Shown in pieces: positions 53,493-61,597 of a stretch of DNA of 61,597 nucleotides. Source of the DNA: Canibacter zhuwentaonis (GTDB lineage: Bacteria; Actinomycetota; Actinomycetes; Actinomycetales; Microbacteriaceae). The notes below the pieces were generated by a model. It saw only the letters and a list, made by a program, of their open reading frames with translations. It was not told the DNA's origin and did not search any database. Numbering within the stretch: the first letter of the stretch is position 1; every line of letters begins with the position of its first letter. The position numbers and the translations under genes are program-made. The stretch is from assembly GCF_018531125.1 (NCBI RefSeq), contig NZ_JAHDSY010000009.1. One strand, given 5' to 3'.

Positions 53493-54567
53493 AATCTTCC
53501 CCGCACCCTTCAGAAACCGCAAGTTTAAGCGGTGTTATACCAGCTTCTACCCATAATTCTAAAACTTTTTGCGCTATTTCGTGCGTTGACGCAAACGCGA
53601 TCCCACAGTCGCCACCACCAGCACCACTGGTTTTTGCCGCGCAACCCTGCTGCACCGCTATTTCGCCGAGTTTTTTTAGCTGCGCGGTCTCAATTTCGGC
53701 GCCGCGCTTGCTTGCCAGCTCGCGCAACAACTCACCTGCTCGCGCAATTGCGCCAGATATTCGCGCGTAATCGCCATCAGCAAGCCCCTCAATCAGCATT
53801 TCAACGTTACTGTCGCTGGCGCTAGCGAACTCACAAAACTCGGTGTCCGCAAAGCTCTGATCCGCCGCAACCGTCGCCACCATGTGCTCGGTTGCCGCGG
53901 GTTTCGCCGTCCACCCAACCAGCAAACTACCGCTCTTAGGAGCAGGCAGTTGGCGCACGCTCATACTCCGCCAACCCACACTCTCAAGCGCCGCCAGCAC
54001 GCCGCCGGCGGTGTAAGCGGCGCTAATAACGGCTCTGTCTGGCGATGTGTAGCGAATCCATCCGCCGTACAGACTCGCCGCAATATCGCCGCCCGAGCCG
54101 CGCACTGAAATATCCGCCGTTGCAATAATCGCGAGCTGCAACACCGTGCCACGATCACACCCCAGTCCGTAAAAATCAGTGAGTGCCTGCACGGTCGCAG
54201 CAACCACCGCGCCCGACGAGCCAAGCCCTATTTTATAGCCTGTGCCATTATCAAGGTTGGAAACCAGCCGCAGCTCATAGCCACGCTGCGCCACGCCCCG
54301 CGCCGCCCGCAGCCGCTCAACAACCATAATTGCGGCGGCGGCGTAATCACGCTCGCGCAAAGCGACCCGCGCAGACAGGCTGGCATCAAAGCAGACCGAC
54401 TGCGGTTTGCTGCCGTAGAAATCAGAGCGCACTGTAACATCCTGCGCATCACTCACGGTCGCGGTCACTCCCCTGTTAACCGCAACTATCACAGCCCTGC
54501 CGCCGGGCTTCACAACCGCGTACTCCCCGGCAATATACAGTTTGCCGCAGGCGTAGGCGCTATGCAT
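53482..54567 (-). CDS. mvaK2: Phosphomevalonate kinase
   Basis: 361-aa GHMP-superfamily kinase making mevalonate 5-diphosphate. N-terminal GKLYIAGEYAVVKPGG, the ATP loop KIGLGSSGAVVAATVQAL and a C-terminal SGAGGGDCGIAF glycine motif are present. It overlaps mvaD by eight bases. Identity as the phospho-kinase is set by the KLYIAGEY signature and its place between mvaD and fni. Confidence 0.92.
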   Translation of the reverse strand: MHSAYACGKLYIAGEYAVVKPGGRAVIVAVNRGVTATVSDAQDVTVRSDFYGSKPQSVCFDASLSARVALRERDYAAAAIMVVERLRAARGVAQRGYELRLVSNLDNGTGYKIGLGSSGAVVAATVQALTDFYGLGCDRGTVLQLAIIATADISVRGSGGDIAASLYGGWIRYTSPDRAVISAAYTAGGVLAALESVGWRSMSVRQLPAPKSGSLLVGWTAKPAATEHMVATVAADQSFADTEFCEFASASDSNVEMLIEGLADGDYARISGAIARAGELLRELASKRGAEIETAQLKKLGEIAVQQGCAAKTSGAGGGDCGIAFASTHEIAQKVLELWVEAGITPLKLAVSEGCGEDFEH

Positions 54568-55582
54568 GACACTCCGGCACGGTCAGGTGGTTATCGCTTA
54601 AATACGCGCCGCGCCCCGGTGCTGCGGTGTGCACAGCGCCAAACTCGGCGAGCTTTGCGCTCACAACGACCGTGTCGCGCGGGCGGGTAATAACCACCAC
54701 GTTGGGTCCCGCATCCGCCGTCGCATAGCACTCAATTCCGCTCTCGCGCAGCTGTTTGATCACGTCAAAAATCGCGAACGACACCGGCTCAAGATAGCGG
54801 ATCGCCGGCTCAGCTGACATAATCAGCGCGTGCAGCTGCAGCGCGTGCGCCTCGGCAATCTCACCAAGCACCGTGAAATCGTCGGCCTCACACGCGGTGA
54901 TCATGCGCGACAGCACCCGCTCGGTGTGCCCGGCCCACGCGCCCCAGAAAGGCGAGGTGTCGCGCGTTAACAGCATTGCCTCGCGGCTAGAAACCGCCTT
55001 TTCTGCGCTGTTTACCTGGCACACAACCATCCGCATTTCGGGTGCGGACAGCTGCGTTGCATACGAACTGGTGTCATCCGCACCCGTATGCCACACCGCA
55101 AACCTGTCAATAACCGACCGGCAGGCCGATCCCGATCCGCGTCGCGCTAACGCGCTCAGCTGCTCCCGCGACAGTTGCAAACCGTACGCGGCAGCTCCGG
55201 CCACTGCAAGCGCCGCGAATCCAGCGGCGGATGAGGCCAGCCCCGCGCCCGTGGGGGCTCGATTATTAGAAACCACGGTTGCACACTCGCAACTGCCCGC
55301 ACGCTCGCGAATCAGCTCCAAAAAAACGCTCACTCGCTGCGCAGCTTTGCCATCTACTCGCTTACCGTTTAGATAGAATGCATCAGCCGCGCCACCGAGC
55401 CGCACGGTTGTTGTTGTGGCGGCAGAGTCGAGCGTCATCGACATACTGCCAGCAACGGGCAAAATCAACCGCTCATCGCGCTTGCCCCAGTATTTCACCA
55501 GCGCAATATTTGGGTGCGCGATCGCCGTTGCAGACGCGCCCCCGCCAGCGGTCGATGTTGTTTGCGATCCGTTCATACGCAT
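54560..55582 (-). CDS. mvaD: Diphosphomevalonate decarboxylase
   Basis: ATP-dependent decarboxylation to IPP. 340 aa. HPNIALVKYWGKRDERL is the hallmark N-terminal motif; APTGAGLASSAAGFAALAVA is the ATP loop; DAGPNVVVITRP is near the C-terminus. ATG at 55582 or two codons later. It starts 12 bases after the mevalonate kinase stop. Confidence 0.94.
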   Translation of the reverse strand: MRMNGSQTTSTAGGGASATAIAHPNIALVKYWGKRDERLILPVAGSMSMTLDSAATTTTVRLGGAADAFYLNGKRVDGKAAQRVSVFLELIRERAGSCECATVVSNNRAPTGAGLASSAAGFAALAVAGAAAYGLQLSREQLSALARRGSGSACRSVIDRFAVWHTGADDTSSYATQLSAPEMRMVVCQVNSAEKAVSSREAMLLTRDTSPFWGAWAGHTERVLSRMITACEADDFTVLGEIAEAHALQLHALIMSAEPAIRYLEPVSFAIFDVIKQLRESGIECYATADAGPNVVVITRPRDTVVVSAKLAEFGAVHTAAPGRGAYLSDNHLTVPECHA

Positions 55583-55594
55583 TCAATTCTACTG

Positions 55595-56572
55595 TTACTG
55601 CGCTGTCTGCTGTAGCGTTGAAACCCAGGTGCAAACCGCTCCGGCACTACGCAGTGCGAGCTCGATCCGCCGCGCATCTGCGGGATCTCGCGCCAGCGAA
55701 ATAGTGCACCCTCCAAGACCGCCTCCGGTCATTTTTGCCCCCAGCGCGCCCGCTGCGATCGCATCGCGCACCAGTTTATTAAGCTCGTGCGAGCTCACCC
55801 CGAGCTCGTTGAGCGTTGCGTGCGCCTCGGTCATAATACCGCCCAGCAGCTCGTGATCTCCAGCACCAAGCGCAGCTTCTGCGCTCTCGGTTAGCGCGGC
55901 CAGGCGCTCAATCAAAACGGTTATTAGCTGCGGGCGATTCTCCCGCAGCGCGCGCACCCCGCCCACGGCAATCGAGGTTTTGCCGGGCGTGCCGGTGTCC
56001 GCAATAACCAGCGTCACCTCTTTTTTGTTGCGTAACAGCTTAGGCACGCCACCGCGAAACAGCAGCGGACCGGTTGCCACAACCGCGTGCGCGTCAAGCC
56101 CCGAGGAGGTGCCGTGTGCGATGTGTTCTGCGTACTGCACAAGATTAAACCGATCGAGCTCGGTCAGCTCCACACCGGCCAAGCTAGCCGTCGCCCGCAC
56201 AACCGCGGTCGCAACCGCAGCGCTCGAACCGAGCCCGCGCTCCACAGGAATCGGGCTGTCAATCGTTAAAGATATTGCCGCCGGGTCAAGATCGAACCGT
56301 TTCGCGCTCTCGCGCATTGCGGTAAGCGGCGGGCTCATGCGCGCAGGCGCGTTGCTTAGCGGACCAGAATAAACCTCGCTTAAGAGCACCGGTGCTGCGC
56401 TGTGCTGCACAGTTGCTCGCACTTGCAGATCGGGCAGCGGAAAAGCTATTGCCGGAGCCCCGTAAACAACAGAGTGCTCACCTATTAGAATGCTTTTACC
56501 GTGCGCCAAACCCACACCACTGGCGGTGTTTTGTAGCTCGTTTAAGTTTGCTGAAGAATGCATAATAACCAT
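55595..56572 (-). CDS. mvk: Mevalonate kinase
   Basis: 325-aa GHMP kinase. GKSILIGEHSVVYGAPAIAF (substrate loop), PVERGLGSSAAVATAVVRA (ATP loop) and AKMTGGGLGGCTISLA (third motif) are all present. This is the first gene of the operon mvk-mvaD-mvaK2-fni-mvaA-mvaS; all six overlap or nearly touch. The order matches the mevalonate cluster I recall from Streptomyces sp. CL190. Confidence 0.93.
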   Translation of the reverse strand: MVIMHSSANLNELQNTASGVGLAHGKSILIGEHSVVYGAPAIAFPLPDLQVRATVQHSAAPVLLSEVYSGPLSNAPARMSPPLTAMRESAKRFDLDPAAISLTIDSPIPVERGLGSSAAVATAVVRATASLAGVELTELDRFNLVQYAEHIAHGTSSGLDAHAVVATGPLLFRGGVPKLLRNKKEVTLVIADTGTPGKTSIAVGGVRALRENRPQLITVLIERLAALTESAEAALGAGDHELLGGIMTEAHATLNELGVSSHELNKLVRDAIAAGALGAKMTGGGLGGCTISLARDPADARRIELALRSAGAVCTWVSTLQQTAQ

Positions 56573-56799
56573 GCGGCACGGCTTCTAAAGATAATCCGTA
56601 CAACTTAAACAGTCTACTCAGCTAGTCTGAATAAAACTGTGCGCGGCGTTTGTTTAGGGCGTTATTGTGCACAGTTAGAGTATGCCACAAACCCAGTTTG
56701 TGGCGCTAAAATAGCTTAAGCGGCTATTATTTACTAAACAGCGCTAACGCGCGCAGCATTATTTATCCCACCCCACACGTTGCAGACAGGACAATTTGT

Positions 56800-58041
56800 A
56801 TGGCAGGCCTAAAACCCCTCAACCATAAAACAGCAGTGAGGCATGGCAAGCTCCGGCGTTCAGCGTCCATCCGCAACTTTTTCAAATCCCTGCTGGCTGT
56901 GGCACTGGCTCTCTGTCTGAGCGTCATTGCAGTTGTTGCCTACGCCGCAGTAGATTTGAGCAACAAAATTGACACCGTTGAGCTCACATCCGCTCCCCCC
57001 GCAGCGCAGAAAGAAATTCTGAAATCGCTTGACGGCGCAATTAACGTGCTGCTGGTGGGTTCCGACTCTCGCGTTGGGCAACAGAGCATTAACGACGGCG
57101 AAGAGGGCAGCCTTAACGATGTCACAATGCTGCTGCGCATTTCCAAAGATCACAAAAGCGCCACTGCTGTGAGCTTTCCTCGCGATTTGCTAGTGCCTTT
57201 CCCAAGCTGCCCCGGCCCTAACGGCGAAGCAGACTACTATTCGGCGCGTTCTGCAGCGCAGCTCAACTCGGCGCTATCACAGGGCGGATTAGTATGCGTC
57301 GCGCGCACAATTGAAAAGCTCACAGGAGCTGAGATTCCATACGCGGGACTGATCACTTTTGACGGCGTTATTAATATGTCAAACGCTGTTGGCGGCGTGG
57401 ATGTGTGCCTGACCCAGCCCATTAAAGACCCCAAAACGGATCTCGACCTGCCCGCCGGCAATGTGCACCTGGTAGGTTTGGAAGCGCTGCAGTTTTTGCG
57501 CACGCGGTACGGGGTTGGTGACGGCGGAGACGTGAGTCGAATCAGCAATCAACAGGTTTTTCTGTCCGCTTTGATCCGCAAAATCAAGAGCGCAGAGACT
57601 CTCTCAAACCCCGGCAAAGTTTACTCCCTCGCAAAAGCTGCGGTTGAAAATATGACCCTCTCTAGCAATATGGCGAGCATTGCCTTTATGAAATCTATGG
57701 CCGCCACCGTAAACCAGCTCGACCTTGAGAAGGTAAATTTTGTGCAGTATCCGAGCTACTCGAGCACACGCAGCCCGGGCAGGCTTGAACCTGACACCGC
57801 AAACGGGCGCATTTTGATGGAGCGCATTCTGAGCGATCAGCCGTTCACTATTGGCGACACGGGAGCTGCTGCGGTGAAGGTCACAGAGCCTGAAGTGACA
57901 GCTCAGGAGAATGCAGAGTCAGCAGCGGATGCGCCTCCCGGCGAATCGCCCGCACCGGAATCTGCGATGCCACAGCCGGATAACATTAAAGGGCAGAACG
58001 CGGCGACTGTGACCTGCTCAGCCGGGCGCACTGACCGCTAG
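56800..58041 (+). CDS. LytR-CpsA-Psr (LCP) family transferase
   Basis: 413 aa. One N-terminal helix (about 30-50) precedes the LCP domain: INVLLVGSDSRVGQ, DVTMLLRISKDHKSATAVSFPRD (split here: DVTMLLRIS, VSFPRDLLVP) with the pyrophosphate-binding Arg/Asp, and FLRTRYGVGDGGDVSRISNQQ-type motif (FLRTRYG, GGDVSRISNQQ). It probably attaches glycopolymers to peptidoglycan. The tail after 350 is Ala/Pro/Glu-rich. AGGACA is upstream of the ATG. It is divergent from the mevalonate operon across 227 bases that hold both promoters. Confidence 0.9.
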   Translation: MAGLKPLNHKTAVRHGKLRRSASIRNFFKSLLAVALALCLSVIAVVAYAAVDLSNKIDTVELTSAPPAAQKEILKSLDGAINVLLVGSDSRVGQQSINDGEEGSLNDVTMLLRISKDHKSATAVSFPRDLLVPFPSCPGPNGEADYYSARSAAQLNSALSQGGLVCVARTIEKLTGAEIPYAGLITFDGVINMSNAVGGVDVCLTQPIKDPKTDLDLPAGNVHLVGLEALQFLRTRYGVGDGGDVSRISNQQVFLSALIRKIKSAETLSNPGKVYSLAKAAVENMTLSSNMASIAFMKSMAATVNQLDLEKVNFVQYPSYSSTRSPGRLEPDTANGRILMERILSDQPFTIGDTGAAAVKVTEPEVTAQENAESAADAPPGESPAPESAMPQPDNIKGQNAATVTCSAGRTDR

Positions 58042-58098
58042 CACGCCGCCTGCAAATAAGCGCGCGGCGCGTGCGCCGCGCCAGTAGTCTGCGGGGAG

Positions 58099-58127
58099 TG
58101 GCAAGATACATCCCTGTACGCTACAAT
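58099..58127 (+). promoter_or_regulatory. Promoter of tRNA-Ser
   Basis: TGGCAA (58099-58104) and TACAAT (58122-58127) have 17-bp spacing, 21 bases before the tRNA. Confidence 0.45.
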
Positions 58128-58148
58128 GATGAGTGTGTTTTTACACAC

Positions 58149-58240
58149 GGAGACGTGCCGGAGCGGCCGAACGGACTTCACTGCTAATGAAGGGTCGGGG
58201 TTGAACTCGACCGGGGGTTCAAATCCCCCCGTCTCCGCCA
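58149..58240 (+). tRNA. tRNA-Ser (anticodon GCT)
   Basis: 92 nt including the encoded CCA. GGAGACG/CGTCTCC acceptor, anticodon loop CTGCTAA, long variable arm (GGTCGGGGTTGAACTCGACC) and T-arm GGGGGTTCAAATCCCCC. Confidence 0.95.
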
Positions 58241-58243
58241 ATT

Positions 58244-58273
58244 GGCTCTGCATTAGGTTGCACAGAGCCTTTT
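58244..58273 (+). terminator. Terminator after tRNA-Ser
   Basis: A GGCTCTG/CAGAGCC stem is followed by TTTT, beginning four bases after the tRNA. Confidence 0.75.
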
Positions 58274-58488
58274 CTGTTGCCCCTTAAAACAGTTATAAAA
58301 TCGTTATCAAAATACAGCAGGCAGCTTTTTGCCCCGTATATACAGCGCACAGCAGCTGCTCGACACCGCATCCGCAAAAAATTTTCACCACTCGGCGAAG
58401 ATTTTGCTTTATACTTGTATTAAGCTCTATCAAAAAGATAGCTTTTAATTAGCGCTATAATCCTAGTGCTCTTATATCAAGGAGGAAT

Positions 58489-60045
58489 ATGTCTAAAGCT
58501 ACCACCACCAGCCCGACAGGTCAGCGGGTCAGCTGGACCGGGCAATACGGTTTTCTTATGGCGGCCATTGGAGCCGCTGTAGGTCTCGGCAACATCTGGC
58601 GCTTCCCCGGCATTGCCTACAATAACGGCGGCGGAGCGTTCCTGCTCCCCTACCTTGTCTCACTGCTCTGCATTGGGCTTCCGATTCTATTACTCGAGTA
58701 CGCGCTGGGGCACAAGTATCGCGGATCAGCTCCCCTAGCATTCCGCCGCTTCACGAAAAAAGCCGAGTTCCTCGGCTGGTGGCAAGTTGCTATTTCAGCA
58801 GTCACTTCAATCTACTACGCACTGGTGATTGCCTGGGCTATCAGCTATATGTACTACTCGATCAACCTTGCGTGGGAGGATGACGCGCTCGGGTTCTTCC
58901 TCAACTCCTACCTGCAGGTCGATACCTCTTCGGTGGCTTCTTTCACTCCCGTGATCCCCGTGCTGATTCCGCTCCTGCTCGTGTGGGTGGTTTCGTCGTT
59001 CGTGATCAGCCGCGGCGTTACCAAAGGCGTGGAGCTTGCCAACAAGATCTTCATGCCACTGTTGGTTGTGCTGTTCCTGATCATCGTGGTGCGCGCGCTG
59101 TTTCTGCCCGACGCAATCAGCGGCATTAACGCGTTTTTCACCCCCGACTGGGAAGCGATTAGCGACGGTAAAGTTTGGCTATCCGCTTTCAGCCAGATTT
59201 TCTTCTCGCTGTCAATCGCGTGCGCAATTATGACCACCTACGCTTCGTATATGCCACGCCGTTTCAACATCACCGGCACCGGTCTTGTTGCCGGCTTTGC
59301 AAACTCCGCTTTTGAAATTCTCGCGGGCATTGGCGTGTTTGCCGTGCTGGGCTTTATGAGCGCACAACAGGGCGCCGCCATCGACGAGTTAGCGGGAGTT
59401 ACCGGAGCGAACCTATCGTTTATCACCTTCCCGACTATCATCTCGCTGATGCCGGGCGGTCCGATCTTCGGCGTGCTGTTCTTCGCCTCTCTCGCCCTCG
59501 CGGGAATAACCTCACAGGTTTCAAACGTACAGGCAGCAACGGGTGCGTTTGAAGACAAGTTCGGATGGAGCGCAAAGCGCAGCTCACTGATTCTCGGCTC
59601 TATTATGGCCGTTGTTTCAGTCGCTTTCTTTGCGACAACAACTGGCATTACAACGCTCGATATTATCGACGCCTACATTAACGATATCGGTCTTGTCGGC
59701 GGCGCTATCGCGATGGCCGTTCTGGCGGTCTTCGTACGCCCTCGCCTGCGCGGACTGCGGATGCACCTTAACGCAACATCATCGATCCAGCTGCCCCGCA
59801 TTTGGGAGTACTTCGTCGGTATTATTGCGCCGCTCGCAATCGGTGTGATGCTAGTGGTAGCTACCGCCGACTACATAGCCAATGGCTACAGCGACCATGC
59901 CGCAGATGATCCGCGAATCATTTTCTTCGGCTGGGGATGCCTGATTGTGACGGTGATTTTCGCAACCGTTATGTCCCTCCTCAAATGGAATCCGAAGGTG
60001 CAGCACGAGCCAGTTATTAATTTTGTTGATCGAAAGGTAAAGTAA
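58489..60045 (+). CDS. Sodium-dependent amino acid symporter, NSS/MetP type
   Basis: 518 aa with about 12 membrane helices of the neurotransmitter:sodium symporter fold. GAAVGLGNIWRFPGIAYNNG is helix 1 with its unwound substrate/Na site, then GGGAFLLPYL in helix 2 and ALAGITS in helix 8 (Na2 site Thr/Ser). AAGGAGG precedes the ATG. The overlapping small subunit gene marks it as a MetPS-like methionine/alanine importer, as described in Corynebacterium glutamicum. Long DNA blocks are identical to the second symporter gene at 60514. Confidence 0.9.
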   Translation: MSKATTTSPTGQRVSWTGQYGFLMAAIGAAVGLGNIWRFPGIAYNNGGGAFLLPYLVSLLCIGLPILLLEYALGHKYRGSAPLAFRRFTKKAEFLGWWQVAISAVTSIYYALVIAWAISYMYYSINLAWEDDALGFFLNSYLQVDTSSVASFTPVIPVLIPLLLVWVVSSFVISRGVTKGVELANKIFMPLLVVLFLIIVVRALFLPDAISGINAFFTPDWEAISDGKVWLSAFSQIFFSLSIACAIMTTYASYMPRRFNITGTGLVAGFANSAFEILAGIGVFAVLGFMSAQQGAAIDELAGVTGANLSFITFPTIISLMPGGPIFGVLFFASLALAGITSQVSNVQAATGAFEDKFGWSAKRSSLILGSIMAVVSVAFFATTTGITTLDIIDAYINDIGLVGGAIAMAVLAVFVRPRLRGLRMHLNATSSIQLPRIWEYFVGIIAPLAIGVMLVVATADYIANGYSDHAADDPRIIFFGWGCLIVTVIFATVMSLLKWNPKVQHEPVINFVDRKVK

Positions 60046-60200
60046 TGACAGCACCGGCTATAATAATGCTAGTAGTAACCCTCGTGATCGTGTGGGGAGG
60101 GCTCGCTGCCTCAGTAGTGGCTTTGCGCTTCCTGCCGATCCCGGAGGCTACTGAAGAAGATAGCACAAGCGCCGCTCACAAGTCGCACGTAACAGAGTAG
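60045..60200 (+). CDS. MetS-like small subunit of the symporter
   Basis: 51 aa: MTAPAIIMLVVTLVIVWGGL, one membrane helix, then AASVVALRFLPIPEA and a short acidic tail. It fits the methionine/alanine importer small subunit (MetS) family that pairs with MetP. The ATG overlaps the symporter stop (TAATG), so the two are translationally coupled. Confidence 0.85.
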   Translation: MTAPAIIMLVVTLVIVWGGLAASVVALRFLPIPEATEEDSTSAAHKSHVTE

Positions 60201-60235
60201 CGCAAGGAAGCGGATCACCGCTCTAGCTACCACGG

Positions 60236-60276
60236 CTTAATCCCCGCTGTTGATCATAACGGCGGGGATTAAGTTT
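60236..60276 (+). terminator. Terminator of the symporter operon
   Basis: The 12-bp perfect stem CTTAATCCCCGC/GCGGGGATTAAG has a 14-base loop followed by TTTG. The rest of the gap to 60513 shows no gene. Confidence 0.75.
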
Positions 60277-60513
60277 GTCACAGGGACGGCAGGAAAAATC
60301 ACGCACCGGCGTTATTTTATCGCTCAGGGCGCTAGCGCAGAATATCCGCACACCAAACCCACGAGTCCGCGTCTACCCGATCCTTGAAACTGTAAAAAAT
60401 TATCTAAAAGAAAACCTGCGATTTCACAAACAGCGCGGCAACGTAGTACAATTTATCAATCATCTCAGACTGTTATTTTGCGTTACCGTGTAGCGCTCTT
60501 ACAGAGGAAAAAT

Positions 60514-61597
60514 ATGTCTAAGATTCTTAATAACGAACCGGACACACGCCGCGGGCGGTGGACCGGGCAATACGGTTTTCTTATGGCGGCCATTGGAGCC
60601 GCTGTAGGTCTCGGCAACATCTGGCGCTTCCCCGGCATTGCCTACAATAACGGCGGCGGAGCGTTCCTGCTCCCCTACCTTGTCTCACTGCTCTGCATTG
60701 GGCTTCCGATTCTATTACTCGAGTACGCGCTGGGGCACAAGTATCGCGGATCAGCTCCCCTAGCATTCCGCCGCTTCACGAAAAAAGCCGAGTTCCTCGG
60801 CTGGTGGCAAGTTGCCTTTTCAGCAATCGTTTCGATCTACTACACGGCGGTGATCGCCTGGGCCGTTAGTTACATATTCTACTCGATCAACCTTGCCTGG
60901 AAAGACGACTCGCTCGGGTTCTTCCTCAAGTCGTATTTGCAGGCGGACGAATCCGCTCTGCTGACCTTTACTCCCGTGATCCCGGTGCTAATTCCGCTGG
61001 TGCTAATTTGGGTTGCGGTGATATTTATGCTCGGGCGCGGGATTGCTAAGGGAGTGGAGCTTGCCAACAAGATCTTCATACCCCTGTTGCTTGTGCTGTT
61101 CCTGATCATCGTGGTGCGCGCGCTGTTTCTGCCCGACGCAATCAGCGGCATTAACGCGTTTTTCACCCCCGACTGGGAAGCAATTAGCGACGGTAAAGTT
61201 TGGTTGGCAGCGTTCGGGCAGATTTTCTTTTCGCTGTCAATCGCAGTCGGCATTATGCTAACCTACGCTTCGTATATGCCACGCCGTTTCAACATCACCG
61301 GCACCGGTCTTGTGGCCGGCTTTGCAAACTCCGCTTTTGAAATTCTCGCGGGCATTGGCGTGTTTGCCGTGCTGGGCTTTATGAGCGCACAACAGGGCGC
61401 CGCCATCGACGAGTTAGCGGGAGTTACCGGAGCGAACCTATCGTTTATCACCTTCCCGACTATCATCTCACTGATGCCGGGCGGTCCGATCTTCGGCGTG
61501 CTGTTCTTCACCTCCCTGGCGCTTGCCGGAATCACCTCACTGCTGTCTATTCTGCAGGTTGTAATAGGCGCATTCCAAGACAAATTCGGGTGGAGCG
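60514..61597 (+). CDS. Second NSS-type symporter, cut by the window edge
   Basis: The open frame starts at the ATG at 60514 (GAGG upstream), MSKILNNEPDTRRGRWTGQY, and runs off the right end after 361 codons. It is colinear with the first symporter, including helix 1 GAAVGLGNIWRFP. Helix 8 differs: AGITSLLSILQVVIGAF here against AGITSQVSNVQAATGAF in the first copy. It probably has a different substrate range or is a recent duplicate. Any small subunit would lie outside the window. Confidence 0.9.
   Translation, partial: MSKILNNEPDTRRGRWTGQYGFLMAAIGAAVGLGNIWRFPGIAYNNGGGAFLLPYLVSLLCIGLPILLLEYALGHKYRGSAPLAFRRFTKKAEFLGWWQVAFSAIVSIYYTAVIAWAVSYIFYSINLAWKDDSLGFFLKSYLQADESALLTFTPVIPVLIPLVLIWVAVIFMLGRGIAKGVELANKIFIPLLLVLFLIIVVRALFLPDAISGINAFFTPDWEAISDGKVWLAAFGQIFFSLSIAVGIMLTYASYMPRRFNITGTGLVAGFANSAFEILAGIGVFAVLGFMSAQQGAAIDELAGVTGANLSFITFPTIISLMPGGPIFGVLFFTSLALAGITSLLSILQVVIGAFQDKFGWS

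Noticed and set aside
56860..57153. Minus-strand frame within the LCP gene
   Set aside because: Shadow of a well-supported coding region with full LCP motifs.
1..61597. CRISPR array, insertion sequence with transposase, or rRNA operon
   Set aside because: No regularly spaced repeats with unique spacers, no transposase-like frame and no rRNA sequence were seen.

Overview
The window reads as a chromosomal segment of an actinobacterium with GC content around the mid-50s (by eye). Pointers to this group are a DUF4244/TadE/Rv3654c-type pilus locus beside topA, a mycobacterial-type SerC, a lipoamide-dehydrogenase-like quinone reductase without the redox CxxxxC pair, an IdeR-type regulator, the tiny ribosomal protein bS22, a Streptomyces-like small SRP RNA, and a receiver-less winged-helix regulator of a kind I associate with Microbacteriaceae. 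The family assignment is an inference. An unusual trait for the phylum is a complete mevalonate-pathway operon.

Layout. 1-2030: two surface-protein reading frames meet head to head near 660-690, a Thr/Pro-rich protein on the minus strand running off the left edge and a SpaA-type LPxTG pilin on the plus strand. Neither has a signal peptide, and a small perfect palindrome sits at the junction. 2340-5255: an AT-rich foreign island with a truncated XRE-like regulator, a DNA adenine methyltransferase, a PD-(D/E)xK endonuclease and a decayed Firmicute mobile-element gene (DUF3847-like). 5300-13700: purine synthesis (purD, purC, purS, purQ, purL) interspersed with an SRPBCC-domain protein and an unknown membrane protein. 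13800-21240: tmk, topA and a compact Tad/Flp pilus locus with a TadB-TadC fusion. 21500-31750: ridA, a DUF4177 protein, a class A PBP, a phosphoesterase, asd, lysC, recR, dnaX. 31850-39660: pta-ackA, small SRP RNA, a D,D-carboxypeptidase, tRNA-Arg, rplA/rplK, a secreted NlpC/CHAP-like protein, ideR. 39770-49800: serC, quinone reductase, cupredoxin lipoprotein, glutaredoxin-like protein, bS22, nucleoside hydrolase, ArsR regulator, a decayed secreted-protein gene, proC, an orphan CDF-like cytoplasmic domain, tRNA deaminase, upp, a PGPGW membrane protein, a winged-helix regulator. 50100-56570: the mevalonate operon mvk-mvaD-pmk-fni-mvaA-mvaS. 56800-61597: an LCP-family protein, tRNA-Ser, a MetP/MetS-like sodium symporter pair and a second symporter cut by the right edge that shares long identical DNA blocks with the first.

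How the genes work together. Most of the window is housekeeping: IMP synthesis, aspartate-family amino acids, acetate/acetyl-phosphate metabolism, envelope growth and isoprenoid supply. The accessory parts are the truncated surface-protein pair, the restriction-modification island and the Tad locus. At least nine genes have a TAnnnT-like box ending 6-7 bases before the start codon and no visible ribosome-binding site, so leaderless mRNAs look common here.
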